Assembly (NCBI RefSeq): GCF_036226885.1
Contig: NZ_CP109027.1
Coordinates: 4,774,001 to 4,838,000 of the forward strand
Reading direction: 5' to 3'
From: Streptomyces sp. NBC_00663
GTDB taxonomy: Bacteria > Actinomycetota > Actinomycetes > Streptomycetales > Streptomycetaceae
Length of the DNA: 64,000 nt
Below, one piece after another: positions 17,701-28,837 of the stretch (position 1 is its first letter; the number at the start of each line of letters is the position of its first letter). Both the position numbers and the translations under genes were made by a program. The notes under the pieces were generated by a model. It had not been told where the DNA came from, did not search any database, and was given only the letters and a program-made list of their open reading frames with translations.

Positions 17701-18733
17701 GACCGGCAGGCTCGGCGCGTTCCGCCCCGACGGCCGCGTCCTCGCCACCGCCGCCCGCGACGAGTTCGTCCGCCTGTGGAGCGTCGCCGACCCCGGCCGG
17801 CCCACGCTGCTGTCCAGGCCCTTCCGGCCGGGGGAGGGCGACGTCCGCGCGCTGGCCTTCGCCCCCGGCGGCCGCACCCTGGCGGTCCTGACAGGCAGTC
17901 ACGCGGTACAGCTGTGGAACGTCTCCGACCCCGGCCACCCGGTCCCCTACGGCAGTCCGGTCCTCCTCCAGACCCGTTTCCCGGGGCCGGAGGCACTGGC
18001 GTTCAGCCCGGACGGCCGTCTCCTGGCGACCGCCCACGACGACCGCACGGTCCAGCTGTGGGACGTCGCCGACCCCGCCCACCTCACCCGCCTCGGCACC
18101 CCGCTGACCGGCCACAAGGGATACGTCAACTCCCTTCTCTTCAGCCCCGACGGCCATACGCTGGCCAGCGGCAGCGCCGACGACACCGTCCGCCTGTGGA
18201 ACGTCACCGACCCCGGCGACGCGACCCCGCTCGGCAAGCCGCTCACCGGCCACTCCGGCCCCATCGACGCCCTCGCCTACAGCCCCGACGGCCGTACGCT
18301 GGCCAGCGCCGGCGACGACGACACGGTCCGCCTGTGGAACATCACCGACCCCGGCAACGCGACCCCGCTCGGCGAACCACTCACCGGTCACACCGAGGCG
18401 ATCGTGTCCCTGACCTTCAGCCCGGACGGCGACACCCTGGCGAGCGGCGGCAACGACAACACGATCCGCGCCTGGGACGTCAGCGACCCCGCGCTCACCA
18501 CTCCCATCGGCCAGGCGATGAGCCCCAACGGCCGGACCGGCAGCTTCCTGTCCTTCAGCCCGCGCGGTGACATGCTCGGCGTCTCCAGCGGCATCGACAC
18601 CGTCCGCCTGTGGAACCTCGACACCGACACGGCGGTCCGTCACATCTGCGCGGCCACCCACGGCGTCCTGACCCCCGGCAAATGGCACGAGTACCTGCCT
18701 CGTCTGCCGTATGAGCCCCCATGCGACGCCTGA
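14762..18733 (+). CDS. STAND-type NTPase with HTH-like N-terminus, one membrane helix and 14 WD40 repeats
   Basis: A 1323-residue signalling protein. Residues about 1-85 resemble a helix-turn-helix or adaptor segment (AFAERLALLYREAG, VSAQRISDWRRARN). The nSTAND domain follows: VCPYRGLASYRREDARWFFG, Walker A GASGAGKSS (about 178-186), Walker B-like VLIVDQFEE, and winged-helix-like region to about 570. One transmembrane helix near 580-605 (ISALLALTLVAVCAAVIAW) precedes the sensor. From about 660 there are 14 WD40 units, each with FSPDGRTLASxxxDxTVRLWD, enough for two seven-bladed propellers. STAND proteins oligomerise on ligand binding; the effector here is not obvious. A low-complexity DPND insertion lies near residue 290. 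Start GTG 14762, with TTG 14771 as alternative. Confidence 0.88.
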   Translation: MGALSSDSGARTAFAERLALLYREAGNPPLKSVSEAVVRLQRIDERGRPVQVSAQRISDWRRARNVPAQFTALAAVLHILIPQARRAQPTPASTGLYDLVHWQRLWEQAITGSADEERPPAETPPPSAAGVCPYRGLASYRREDARWFFGRERSTDALLTQLLAAERTGGLVMLVGASGAGKSSLLNAGLVPALTEGGREVVQFVPGADPLAELTRRIPALAAVPDPAEPDFARTVRASVTAWAGGGARPVLIVDQFEETFTLCADETGRRTFVQLLHAASAPGDSPNNPDDPNDPGDLGDPAPVLVVLGVRADFYEQCLSYPELADALQHRHMVLGPLTGTELREAVAAPAKAVGLELEPGLAELIVREVSADGPRGEHDAGVLPLLSHALLSTWQRRKSGRLTLAGYRAAGGIQGAVAATAERAWSGLDPAARTAARLLLLRLVRLSEDTQATRRRGTRRQLAAESADPDKTEESLEALVRARLVTLDAETVEITHEALLHAWPRLRDWIDEDRNGNLLRQRLEEDGRSWEDSERDSALLYRGSRLEQAHTWAKSAGDTFLTRNAMEFLAASVRLRRRTVWISRAAISALLALTLVAVCAAVIAWKQRDDAVFEQVVAEADRFQDTDPSLSAQLALVAHRLRGGDEGARSRLLSTANAPLATPLLGHTGAVYLTSFSPDGRTLATASYDRTVRLWDVSDPGRPKPLGHPLTGHTSWVSSAVFSPDGHTLASASDDGTIRLWDVRRPSRPRSLGTPLTGHDGTIYLVAFSPDGRTLASAGDDHTVRLWDMTDPARPAPLGKPLAGSTAAVRSVAFSPDGRTLAAGGDDDAIRLWNVTDRRAPEPLAKPLTGHNGLIHSVAFSPDGRTLASGSTDDTVRLWDVADPRRPGPLGTPLTGHTGPVWSVAFSPDGKRLAAASADSTASLWNVANPASPSQIGEPLSGASGEMYALGFSPDGRTLATGNGDNKVRLWSIPTSDMTGRLGAFRPDGRVLATAARDEFVRLWSVADPGRPTLLSRPFRPGEGDVRALAFAPGGRTLAVLTGSHAVQLWNVSDPGHPVPYGSPVLLQTRFPGPEALAFSPDGRLLATAHDDRTVQLWDVADPAHLTRLGTPLTGHKGYVNSLLFSPDGHTLASGSADDTVRLWNVTDPGDATPLGKPLTGHSGPIDALAYSPDGRTLASAGDDDTVRLWNITDPGNATPLGEPLTGHTEAIVSLTFSPDGDTLASGGNDNTIRAWDVSDPALTTPIGQAMSPNGRTGSFLSFSPRGDMLGVSSGIDTVRLWNLDTDTAVRHICAATHGVLTPGKWHEYLPRLPYEPPCDA

Positions 18734-18754
18734 CGTTGTTAGCCTTGGCCATAG

Positions 18755-18792
18755 CCCGGTCGCTGGTGCATCCCCCGTCGCCAGCGACCGGG
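18755..18792 (+). terminator. Hairpin terminator of the STAND gene
   Basis: A perfect 12-bp stem CCCGGTCGCTGG (18755-18766) with CCAGCGACCGGG (18781-18792) lies 21 bp after the stop and is followed by the weak T-tract CGTTTCTC. Confidence 0.75.
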
Positions 18793-18821
18793 CGTTTCTC
18801 CGTCCAGAACCTGGCCATACG

Positions 18822-18850
18822 AAAAAACCCCAGTCATATCGACTGGGGTT
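18822..18850 (-). terminator. Intrinsic terminator of tRNA-Ile
   Basis: On the minus strand the 10-bp stem AACCCCAGTC (18841-18850) pairs with GACTGGGGTT across a 5-nt loop and is followed by six T. It lies directly downstream of the tRNA gene. Confidence 0.88.
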
Positions 18851-18860
18851 CCTCGTTCTG

Positions 18861-18934
18861 TGGGGCTAACAGGATTTGAACCTGTGGCCTCATCCTTATC
18901 AGGGATGCGCTCTAACCAACTGAGCTATAGCCCC
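18861..18934 (-). tRNA. tRNA-Ile (anticodon GAT)
   Basis: A full cloverleaf on the minus strand: acceptor GGGGCTA/TAGCCCC, D arm GCTC-AGTTGGTTA-GAGC, anticodon loop CTGATAA giving GAT, T arm ACAGG-TTCAAAT-CCTGT. CCA is not encoded. A tRNA-Ile after gyrA and the DUF3566 gene is a conserved actinobacterial arrangement. Confidence 0.96.
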
Positions 18935-19022
18935 GCCGCGCTCTGCGGTGTGTGTCCCGCGCGCTGACTCCTGAAGATTAGCGCACGACCGGGGCAGTCC
19001 CAAAATCGATAGTCGGGGCCGG

Positions 19023-19829
19023 TCACTCGTCCTCGGCGAGCGTCAGCTCGACGCCGCCGACGAAGCCCGCGGAGAGGTTGTAGATGAAGGCGCCGAGCGT
19101 CGCGAGGGCCGTCGCGAGGACGACGTCGATGACCGCGATGATCGACGTGAACAGCAGGACGTTCGGCAGCGACAGGAAGGACTGTAGGTCGAAGCCGTTG
19201 GACTCGTTCGAGCCGGTCGCCTCCGAGATGGTGCCGCCGACCGTCGAGAAGACGCCCATCGCGTCCATGACCATCCACAGCACGGCGGCCGCGACGATCG
19301 TGCAGATGCCGAGCGCGATGGAGAGCAGGAAGCTGACCTTCATCACCGACCACGGGTCGGCCTTCGCCACCCGCAGCCGCGCCTTGCGGGTGCGCGGCGT
19401 GGTGCGCGCCCCGGTGCGCGGCCGGCGTACGGCACCGGTGGCGGCGGCCTGCGCCGGGTAGGCCTGCGGCGGGTGGTAGGGCCCCGCGGCCTGCTCCGGC
19501 CGGCGTTCGCCCGGCAGCGGCGACGGCGCCGGCTGCTGGGCCGACGGCTGGGGCTGGCCGCCCGGAGCGGCCGCGCCCCCGCCCGCCGCGTACTGCTGGG
19601 TCTGCGGACCTCGGTCCGTCACAGTTCCCCCCTGGGATCCATGCGAGTCGGGCGAGGGAGAGTCCTTCGCGGGCGACTTGATCGCTTTGAGCTGGGTCGT
19701 GTGCGAATCTGTCGCCCGCCCGTCCGTGGTGCGCGCGTCGGTCGTACGCGCGGCGGAGCCACGACCGCCGTCGTCCGTGTCCGTACCGGAAGGGGTACTG
19801 GACGGTCCGGCGCCCGTGGCTCCGCTCAC
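19023..19829 (-). CDS. DUF3566 membrane protein downstream of gyrA
   Basis: A 268-residue protein. The first 150 residues are disordered (Thr/Asp then Pro/Gln/Ala-rich). The DUF3566 domain begins at RKARLRVAKADPWSVMKVSF and has two membrane helices (LLSIALGICTIVAAAVLWMV; LLFTSIIAVIDVVLATALAT). The mycobacterial homologue Rv0007 sits in the same place after gyrA and has been linked to the cell envelope, but its molecular role is unknown. The GTG at 19829 is chosen since GAGGA lies 9 nt upstream; the GTG at 19838 would overlap that site. The gene follows the gyrA stop by only a few bases, so co-transcription with gyrBA is likely. Confidence 0.85.
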   Translation of the reverse strand: MSGATGAGPSSTPSGTDTDDGGRGSAARTTDARTTDGRATDSHTTQLKAIKSPAKDSPSPDSHGSQGGTVTDRGPQTQQYAAGGGAAAPGGQPQPSAQQPAPSPLPGERRPEQAAGPYHPPQAYPAQAAATGAVRRPRTGARTTPRTRKARLRVAKADPWSVMKVSFLLSIALGICTIVAAAVLWMVMDAMGVFSTVGGTISEATGSNESNGFDLQSFLSLPNVLLFTSIIAVIDVVLATALATLGAFIYNLSAGFVGGVELTLAEDE

Positions 19830-19846
19830 GTGACTCACTCCTCGTG

Positions 19847-22441
<2,595 letters not shown>

Positions 22442-22483
22442 TGCTGGTGAAGATCCTTCCTGGTGCGGTCAGCTGAGACCGAC

Positions 22484-24523
22484 TCAGATGTCGAGGAAGC
22501 GGACGTCCTTGGCGTTGCGCTGGATGAACGCGCGGCGGGCCTCGACGTCCTCGCCCATGAGGACCGAGAACAGGTCGTCGGCCTGGGCGGCGTCGTCGAG
22601 GGTGACCTGACCGAGGACGCGGTGCTCCTGGTCCATGGTCGTCACGCGCAGCTCCTCGGCGTTCATCTCGCCGAGACCCTTGAAGCGCTGGATCGAGTCC
22701 TCACGGACCCGCTTGCCGCGCTGGCGGCCCATTTCGAGGAGCGCGTCGCGCTCGCGGTCCGAGTACGCGTACTCGATGTCGTCCCGGCCCCACTTGAGCT
22801 TGTAGAGCGGCGGACGGGAGAGATACACGTGCCCGGCCTCGACCAGCGGCCGCATGAAGCGGAACAGGAAGGTCAGCAGCAGGGTGGAGATGTGCTGACC
22901 GTCGACGTCGGCGTCCGCCATCAGGATGATCTTGTGATAGCGGAGCTTCTCGATGTCGAAGTCCTCGTGCACACCCGTGCCGAAGGCCGAGATCAGCGCC
23001 TGGATCTCCTGGTTCTGAAGGATCTTGTCGATCCGCGCCTTCTCGACGTTGAGGATCTTGCCCCGGATCGGGAGGATCGCCTGGTACTGCGGGTTACGGC
23101 CGGACTTGGCCGAACCGCCGGCGGAGTCACCCTCGACGATGAAGATCTCGCACTTCGTCGGGTCGTTGGACTGGCAGTCGCTCAGCTTGCCCGGCAGCGA
23201 CGCCGACTCCAGCAGACCCTTACGACGCGTCAGGTCACGGGCCTTGCGGGCCGCCACGCGCGCGGTGGCCGCCTGGATGCCCTTGCGGATGATGTCCGCG
23301 GCCTCGACCGGGTTGCGGTCCAGCCAGTCGTTGAGGTGCTCGTAGACAGCCTTCTGCACGAAGGTCTTCGCCTCCGTGTTGCCCAGCTTGGTCTTCGTCT
23401 GGCCCTCGAACTGCGGCTCGCTCAGCTTGATCGAGATGATCGCCGTCAGACCCTCGCGGATGTCGTCACCCGTGAGGTTGTCGTCCTTCTCACGGAGCAG
23501 CTTCTTGTCGCGCGCGTACTTGTTGATCAGGTTCGTCAGCGCCGCGCGGAAGCCCTCTTCGTGCGTACCGCCCTCATGCGTGTGGATGATGTTGGCGAAC
23601 GAGTACACGCCCTCGGTGTAGCCGCTGTTCCACTGCATCGCGACCTCGAGCGAGAGGCTGCGCTCCTTGTCCTCGGCCTCGAGGTCGATGATGGAGGGGT
23701 GGACCGGCTCTCCCTTGCGGGAGTTGAGGTACTTCACGAAGTCGACGATGCCGCCCTCGTAGTGGTACGAGACGGTCTTGACCTCGTGCTTCTCGTCCTC
23801 GCCCGCCTCGTCCGCACCGGCGGTGGCCTTCGCCGACTCACGCTCGTCGGTGAGGTTGATGCGCAGGCCCTTGTTGAGGAACGCCATCTCCTGGAAACGC
23901 CGCGACAGCGTCTCGAAGGAGTACACCGTGGTCTCGAAGATGTCCGGGTCGGCCCAGAAGGTGACCGTGGTGCCGGTCTCCTGGGTCGCTTCGTGCTGCT
24001 CCAGGGGCGCGGTCGGGGCGCCGCCCTTGTACTCCTGCGTCCAGCGGTAGCCGTCGGTCTTGATGTCGACGGCCAGCTTGGTGGAAAGCGCGTTCACGAC
24101 GGACACGCCGACGCCGTGCAGACCACCGGAGACGGCGTACCCGCCGCCGCCGAACTTGCCGCCCGCGTGCAGCACGGTGAGCACGACCTCGACGGCCGGC
24201 TTCTTCTCGACCGGGTGGATGCCCACCGGGATGCCACGGCCGTTGTCGACGACCCGTACACCGCCGTCGGCCAGGATCGTCACGTCGATGGTGTCCGCGT
24301 GACCGGCCAGCGCCTCGTCGACCGAGTTGTCGACGACCTCCTGCACCAGGTGGTGCAGGCCGCGCTCGCCCGTCGAGCCGATGTACATACCGGGTCGCTT
24401 GCGAACCGCGTCCAGACCCTCGAGGACGGTGATGGCGCTGGCGTCGTACGAGGCGGTGACCTCGCCGTGCGCGCCGGCGGCGGTGGACGGGATGTTCTCG
24501 TTGGGGTTGCCGGAATCGGCCAC
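22484..24523 (-). CDS. gyrB: DNA gyrase subunit B
   Basis: The ATPase subunit of gyrase, 680 residues from the GTG at 24523 (AAAGGG 8 nt upstream). A longer frame back to 24643 adds 40 non-conserved residues. The GHKL ATP site is shown by EVVDNSVDEALAGHA, VVDNGRGIPVG and GGLHGVGVSVVNALS. The TOPRIM domain has VEGDSAGGSAKSGR (about 463) and DADVDGQHI (about 534). The C-terminus ends with the usual RRAFIQRNAKDVRFLDI. The 416-bp upstream region should carry the gyr promoter, which in Streptomyces is often supercoiling-responsive; this is not visible in the sequence itself. Confidence 0.98.
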   Translation of the reverse strand: MADSGNPNENIPSTAAGAHGEVTASYDASAITVLEGLDAVRKRPGMYIGSTGERGLHHLVQEVVDNSVDEALAGHADTIDVTILADGGVRVVDNGRGIPVGIHPVEKKPAVEVVLTVLHAGGKFGGGGYAVSGGLHGVGVSVVNALSTKLAVDIKTDGYRWTQEYKGGAPTAPLEQHEATQETGTTVTFWADPDIFETTVYSFETLSRRFQEMAFLNKGLRINLTDERESAKATAGADEAGEDEKHEVKTVSYHYEGGIVDFVKYLNSRKGEPVHPSIIDLEAEDKERSLSLEVAMQWNSGYTEGVYSFANIIHTHEGGTHEEGFRAALTNLINKYARDKKLLREKDDNLTGDDIREGLTAIISIKLSEPQFEGQTKTKLGNTEAKTFVQKAVYEHLNDWLDRNPVEAADIIRKGIQAATARVAARKARDLTRRKGLLESASLPGKLSDCQSNDPTKCEIFIVEGDSAGGSAKSGRNPQYQAILPIRGKILNVEKARIDKILQNQEIQALISAFGTGVHEDFDIEKLRYHKIILMADADVDGQHISTLLLTFLFRFMRPLVEAGHVYLSRPPLYKLKWGRDDIEYAYSDRERDALLEMGRQRGKRVREDSIQRFKGLGEMNAEELRVTTMDQEHRVLGQVTLDDAAQADDLFSVLMGEDVEARRAFIQRNAKDVRFLDI

Positions 24524-24939
24524 GAAGCGCCCTTTCTGGCACAGCACGAGCCAAGCTCTTCGGCGGGTTGCCGGAGCGGCTGCGGCATGTTGCGTTGGTA
24601 AGCCTTGATCAGCGTTGCTCAGCTTGTCCCGGACGGTCCCCACGAGTGGGGCGGGATTAGCTTCCAGTCTACCGGTAGCGCCGACAGTGATGGGGGTTTG
24701 CCGGTACCTGAGTCCTCATGTGCCGCCCTGAATCCTCCTCTCCCGGGTCCCCATATACGGAGCGGGGCTCCAAGAGGCTCACGCAGGCGCTCAGCGCTTC
24801 GGACTGTCAACCCTTGGCTACTTGGGAGTCAGGTCGCAATTCGCGACCGCATGCGGCCGTACGACACGACGGCCGCCGAAGGTCCCGAAGGACCGCCGAC
24901 GGCCGCCGATGTGATGTCTGTCACCCACAGGTTTGCGGG
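24524..24939. other. gyrB upstream region and dciA terminator-like hairpins
   Basis: No gene seen. GC-rich inverted repeats around 24855-24907 (GGTCC-CGAA-GGACC nested between GGCCGCCG-type arms) may end the recF-dciA transcript. A minus-strand TTGACA (complement of 24805-24810) could be a -35 for gyrB, but no good -10 lies at the right distance, so the gyrB promoter is not assigned. Confidence 0.45.
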
Positions 24940-25479
24940 TCATCCATAGGTGTCACCAGGCCCCGTGCTGCCCGGGGCACGCAGGGGGCCGTAGCGCCGC
25001 GGGGGACCCCCGGGACCCTGCACCTTGATGATCCGCACCGCGCCGTGCCCCAGATCCTCGTTCAACCGGGCCACCAGCGTCGGCGCGAGCAACCGCAGAT
25101 TCGTCGCCCACGCCGTCGAGTCACAACGCACGACCAGCACCCGCTCGTCCTCGTCGTACCGTTCCGGCTCACAGTGCTTGGCCACGTCCTCGCCGACGAT
25201 CTCCGGCCAGCGCCCCATCACCCCACCGACCGCCGCCGGCGCCTCCCAACCCCGCTCACTGATCAGCCGGTTGATCGCCGACCCCAGCGCCATCGGGTCA
25301 CGCCCGTCAGCGCGCGCGCCGGAGCGCAGACCACCCCGCCGCGCCTGCTTCTTCTGCTGCGCCGCGTCCCCCCGCGCGCGTGCCTGCTCCTTGGCCGCGC
25401 GCAGCGCCACGCGCGCGAGGTCGACACCGGAGGGTTCAGGCGCCTTCTGGGGAGTGGGCTCCTCAGGACTGCCGCTCAT
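24940..25479 (-). CDS. dciA: DciA family protein (DUF721), predicted replicative helicase loader/operator
   Basis: A 179-residue protein with a disordered basic N-terminus and a compact DUF721 domain from about residue 65 (LGSAINRLISERGWE, GRWPEIVGEDVAKHCEPERY, LVVRCDSTAWATNLRLLAPT, LVARLNEDLG). In bacteria lacking DnaC/DnaI, DciA proteins act with DnaB helicase at initiation; this is family knowledge (mycobacterial Rv0004 occupies the same locus). Its ATG overlaps the recF stop as ATGA (25476-25479), so translation is coupled to recF. Confidence 0.88.
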   Translation of the reverse strand: MSGSPEEPTPQKAPEPSGVDLARVALRAAKEQARARGDAAQQKKQARRGGLRSGARADGRDPMALGSAINRLISERGWEAPAAVGGVMGRWPEIVGEDVAKHCEPERYDEDERVLVVRCDSTAWATNLRLLAPTLVARLNEDLGHGAVRIIKVQGPGGPPRRYGPLRAPGSTGPGDTYG

Positions 25480-26597
25480 ACGCGCTCCACCACCCCGCCG
25501 GACACCGAGTACCGCGCCCCGGCCAGCAGATGCGGTACGTCGTCGTCGACCGCCGCCGTCACCAGCACCTGCTCCCCGGGCGCCACCAGCTCCGCCAGCC
25601 GCTCCCGCCGCCGGGTGTCCAGCTCGGCGAACACATCGTCGAGGATCAGCACCGGCTCATTGCCCTCCGCACGCAGCAGGTCGTACGACGCGAGCCGCAG
25701 CGCCAGCGCGTACGACCAGGACTCCCCGTGCGAGGCGTACCCCTTGGCGGGCAGCTGACCGAGTTTGAGAAGCAGATCGTCCCTATGGGGACCGACCAGG
25801 GTCACACCCCGCTCGATCTCCTGCTTACGGGCCTCCGCGAGCGCCGCCATCAGCTGCTCGTGCAGATTCTCGCGCGTGTGCGCCTCGCCGGGCGCCGACG
25901 GCTTGTACTCCAGAGCGATCGGGCCACCGCCCGGCGCCAGCTGCTCGTACGCCTTGTCGGCCAGCGGCTGGATCGCGGCGATCAGATCGAGCCGCTGGGC
26001 GAGCAGCTCGGCACCCACGCGCGCGAGGTGCTGGTCCCACACGTCGAGGGTGGACAGATCCATGGACCGGCCGCCGTGCCGACGCGCGAGCGCGGCCGAC
26101 TTCAGCAGGGTGTTGCGCTGCTTGAGCACCCGCTCGTAGTCGGAGCGCACGCCCGCCATGCGCGGGGAGCGGGCGGTGATCAGCTCGTCGAGGAAGCGGC
26201 GCCGCTCCCCGGGGTCGCCCTTGACCAGGGCGAGGTCCTCGGGAGCGAAGAGGACGGTCCTGACGATGCCGAGCACATCACGCGGTCTGACCTGCGAGGA
26301 CCTGTTGATACGGGCCCGGTTCGCCTTGCCCGGGTTCAGCTCCAGCTCGACCAGCTGCTGCCGCTCGCCCTGCCGCACCTGTGCCCGGACGATCGCACGG
26401 TCGGCGCCCATACGGACCAGGGGGGCGTCGGAGGAGACGCGGTGGCTGCCGAGGGTGGCGAGATAGCCGACCGCCTCGACCAGGTTCGTCTTGCCCTGCC
26501 CGTTGGGGCCGACGAAGGCGGTGACGCCCGGGTCGAGCGGAACTTCGACCCGGGCGTACGAGCGGAAGTCGGCCAGCGACAGATGCGTGACGTGCAT
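25476..26597 (-). CDS. recF: DNA replication and repair protein RecF
   Basis: A 373-residue SMC-like ATPase that helps load RecA at gaps. Walker A is GPNGQGKTN (about 30-38), the ABC signature region is SHGESWSYALAL, and Walker B is PVLILDDVFAELD. The N-terminus MHVTHLSLADFRSYARVEV is canonical. It lies between gnd (51 bp upstream) and dciA (ATGA overlap), in the conserved dnaN-recF-gyrB neighbourhood, here with gnd inserted between dnaN and recF. Confidence 0.97.
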   Translation of the reverse strand: MHVTHLSLADFRSYARVEVPLDPGVTAFVGPNGQGKTNLVEAVGYLATLGSHRVSSDAPLVRMGADRAIVRAQVRQGERQQLVELELNPGKANRARINRSSQVRPRDVLGIVRTVLFAPEDLALVKGDPGERRRFLDELITARSPRMAGVRSDYERVLKQRNTLLKSAALARRHGGRSMDLSTLDVWDQHLARVGAELLAQRLDLIAAIQPLADKAYEQLAPGGGPIALEYKPSAPGEAHTRENLHEQLMAALAEARKQEIERGVTLVGPHRDDLLLKLGQLPAKGYASHGESWSYALALRLASYDLLRAEGNEPVLILDDVFAELDTRRRERLAELVAPGEQVLVTAAVDDDVPHLLAGARYSVSGGVVERV

Positions 26598-26648
26598 GGT
26601 CGGGCGCCGACCTCCCCCGGCTTGTGGACCGCTGGGCGGCCCTGTGGC

Positions 26649-27524
26649 TTACTTCTTCTCGACCGCGTGGCCGCCGAACTGGTTGCGCAGCGCCGCGATC
26701 ATCTTCATCTGCGGCGAGTCGTCCTGACGGGACGCGAACCGCGCGAACAGGGACGCGGTGATCGCCGGCAGCGGCACCGCGTTGTCGATGGCGGCCTCCA
26801 CGGTCCACCGGCCCTCGCCGGAGTCCTGTGCGTAGCCGCGCAGCTTGTCCAGGTGCTCGTCCTCGTCGAGGGCGTTGACGGCCAGGTCGAGCAGCCAGGA
26901 ACGGATGACCGTGCCCTCCTGCCAGGACCGGAACACCTCGCGTACGTCGGTGACGGAGTCGACCTTCTCCAGGAGCTCCCAGCCCTCGGCGTAGGCCTGC
27001 ATCATCGCGTACTCGATGCCGTTGTGGACCATCTTCGCGAAGTGCCCGGCGCCCACCTTGCCGGCGTGCACCGCGCCGAAGTCGCCCTCGGGCTTGAGCG
27101 CGTCGAAGACCGGCCGCACCTTGGCGACGTTCTCCGCGTCGCCGCCGTACATCAGCGCGTAGCCGTTCTCCAGGCCCCACACACCGCCGGAGACACCGCA
27201 GTCGACGAAGCCGATGCCCTTGGCCGCGAGCTCCTCGGCGTGCTTCTCGTCGTCTGTCCAGCGGGAGTTGCCGCCGTCCACGACGACGTCACCCGGCTCC
27301 AGGAGCTCGGCCAGCTCGTCGACCGTCGACTGGGTGGCGGCACCGGCCGGGACCATCACCCACACGACCCGCGGGCCCTTCAACTTGCCCACAAGCTCTT
27401 CCAGGCTGTGGACATCGGCGAGGTCCGGGTTGCGGTCGAATCCGATGACGGTGTGGCCTGCGCGGCGGATCCGCTCGCGCATGTTGCCGCCCATCTTGCC
27501 GAGGCCGACGAGACCGAGCTCCAT
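26649..27524 (-). CDS. gnd: 6-phosphogluconate dehydrogenase, decarboxylating (short form)
   Basis: A 291-residue enzyme of the pentose phosphate pathway, converting 6-phosphogluconate to ribulose 5-phosphate. The Rossmann fold starts at once (MELGLVGLGKMGGNM), followed by SGGVWGLENGYALMYGG and the catalytic Lys region KVGAGHFAKMVHNGIEY. Length matches the short class rather than the 470-residue class. ATG 27524 is used (AAGGA upstream); the 30-residue longer frame is not conserved. Its place between dnaN and recF is a Streptomyces feature and couples a metabolic gene to the replication locus. Confidence 0.93.
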   Translation of the reverse strand: MELGLVGLGKMGGNMRERIRRAGHTVIGFDRNPDLADVHSLEELVGKLKGPRVVWVMVPAGAATQSTVDELAELLEPGDVVVDGGNSRWTDDEKHAEELAAKGIGFVDCGVSGGVWGLENGYALMYGGDAENVAKVRPVFDALKPEGDFGAVHAGKVGAGHFAKMVHNGIEYAMMQAYAEGWELLEKVDSVTDVREVFRSWQEGTVIRSWLLDLAVNALDEDEHLDKLRGYAQDSGEGRWTVEAAIDNAVPLPAITASLFARFASRQDDSPQMKMIAALRNQFGGHAVEKK

Positions 27525-27706
27525 CAGTTGTTCCTTAGGTTGCTGTGGCGTGTGTGGCACCTTCGTACCTACGTCCGAGCCTAAACCCGGACGCTCACGC
27601 ACACCTGTGGGCATACGCGCTCATACGTACGCCCCCACCTGCGGACTTTCCCCAGACCCTGAGCTCGTCGTCCACGGCCTGGGGACAACTCCGGCCGTCC
27701 AGCCGC

Positions 27707-28837
27707 TCAGCCGCTGAGTCGCACCGGCATGATCAGGTACTTGTAGGCCTCGTCCGCCTCCGCGTCCAGAGCCGGCTTGCCGCTGAGCAGCGCGGGCTTC
27801 GTGGACGTCGTGAAGGACAGCTGGGCGACCGGGGAGTCGATCGCGCTCAGGCCGTCCAGCAGGAAGGTCGGGTTGAAGGCGATCGACACGTCGTCGCCCT
27901 CCAGGTTGGCGTCGACGCGCTCCACAGCCTGTGCGTCGTCGCTGGAACCGGCCTCCAGGATCAGCACGCCCTGCTCGAAGCTCAGCCGCACCGGGGTGTT
28001 GCGCTCGGCGACCAGCGCCACGCGCTTGACGGCCTCCACGAAGGGGGCGGTCTCGATCACGGCGACGGAGTTGAACTCGGTCGGGAACAGCGAGCGGTAC
28101 TTCGGGAGGTCGCCCTCCAGCAGACGGGTCGTCGTACGACGGCCCGCGCCCTCGAAACCGATCAGGCCCTCGCCGGCGCCCGAGCCGGAGAGCGCCAGGG
28201 TGACGCTGTCGCCACTCGTGAGCGCCTTGGCGGTGTCCAGGAGCGTCTTGGCGGGCACCAGGGCCACCGCGGACGCCTCGGGGTTCTCCGGCTTCCACAG
28301 GAACTCACGGACCGCGAAGCGGTAGCGGTCGGTGGAGGCCAGCGTGACGGTGTCGCCCTCGATCTCGATGCGCACACCGGTCAGCACGGGCAGCGTGTCG
28401 TCGCGGCCGGCCGCGATGGCGACCTGGGAGGCGGCGGAGGCGAAGACCTCACCGGGGACGGTGCCGGTCGCGGTAGGCATCTGCGGCAGCGCCGGGTACT
28501 CCTCCACAGGCAGGGTGTGGAGGGTGAACCGGGAGGAGCCGCAGACCACGGTCGCCCGTACACCGTCTGTGGAAATCTCGACCGGGCGGTTGGGCAGGGC
28601 GCGGCAGATGTCGGCGAGCAGCCGGCCGGAGACCAGGACCGTGCCCTCCTCCTCGACCTCGGCCTCGACGCTGACCCGCGCGGAGACCTCGTAGTCGAAG
28701 CTGGACAGGCTCAGCTGGCCGTCGTCGGCCTTCAGCAGCAGGCCGGCGAGGACAGGCGCCGGCGGACGGGCCGGGAGGCTGCGTGCCGCCCAGGCCACTG
28801 CCTCCGCGAGTACGTCGCGTTCCACCCGGATCTTCAC
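27707..28837 (-). CDS. dnaN: DNA polymerase III sliding clamp, beta subunit
   Basis: A 376-residue clamp protein. GTG 28837 (GGAGG 8 nt upstream) gives the standard start MKIRVERDVLAEAVAWAARS. The three clamp domains are seen as repeated blocks, including VSGRLLADICRALPNRPV, GVRIEIEGDTVTLASTDRYR and the C-terminal YKYLIMPVRLSG. A much longer frame reaching back to 29197 runs through oriC and is not real. It is transcribed away from oriC. Confidence 0.98.
   Translation of the reverse strand: MKIRVERDVLAEAVAWAARSLPARPPAPVLAGLLLKADDGQLSLSSFDYEVSARVSVEAEVEEEGTVLVSGRLLADICRALPNRPVEISTDGVRATVVCGSSRFTLHTLPVEEYPALPQMPTATGTVPGEVFASAASQVAIAAGRDDTLPVLTGVRIEIEGDTVTLASTDRYRFAVREFLWKPENPEASAVALVPAKTLLDTAKALTSGDSVTLALSGSGAGEGLIGFEGAGRRTTTRLLEGDLPKYRSLFPTEFNSVAVIETAPFVEAVKRVALVAERNTPVRLSFEQGVLILEAGSSDDAQAVERVDANLEGDDVSIAFNPTFLLDGLSAIDSPVAQLSFTTSTKPALLSGKPALDAEADEAYKYLIMPVRLSG

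Noticed and set aside
24800..24815. gyrB -35 element TTGACA on the minus strand
   Set aside because: No acceptable -10 at 16-19 bp; left unassigned.
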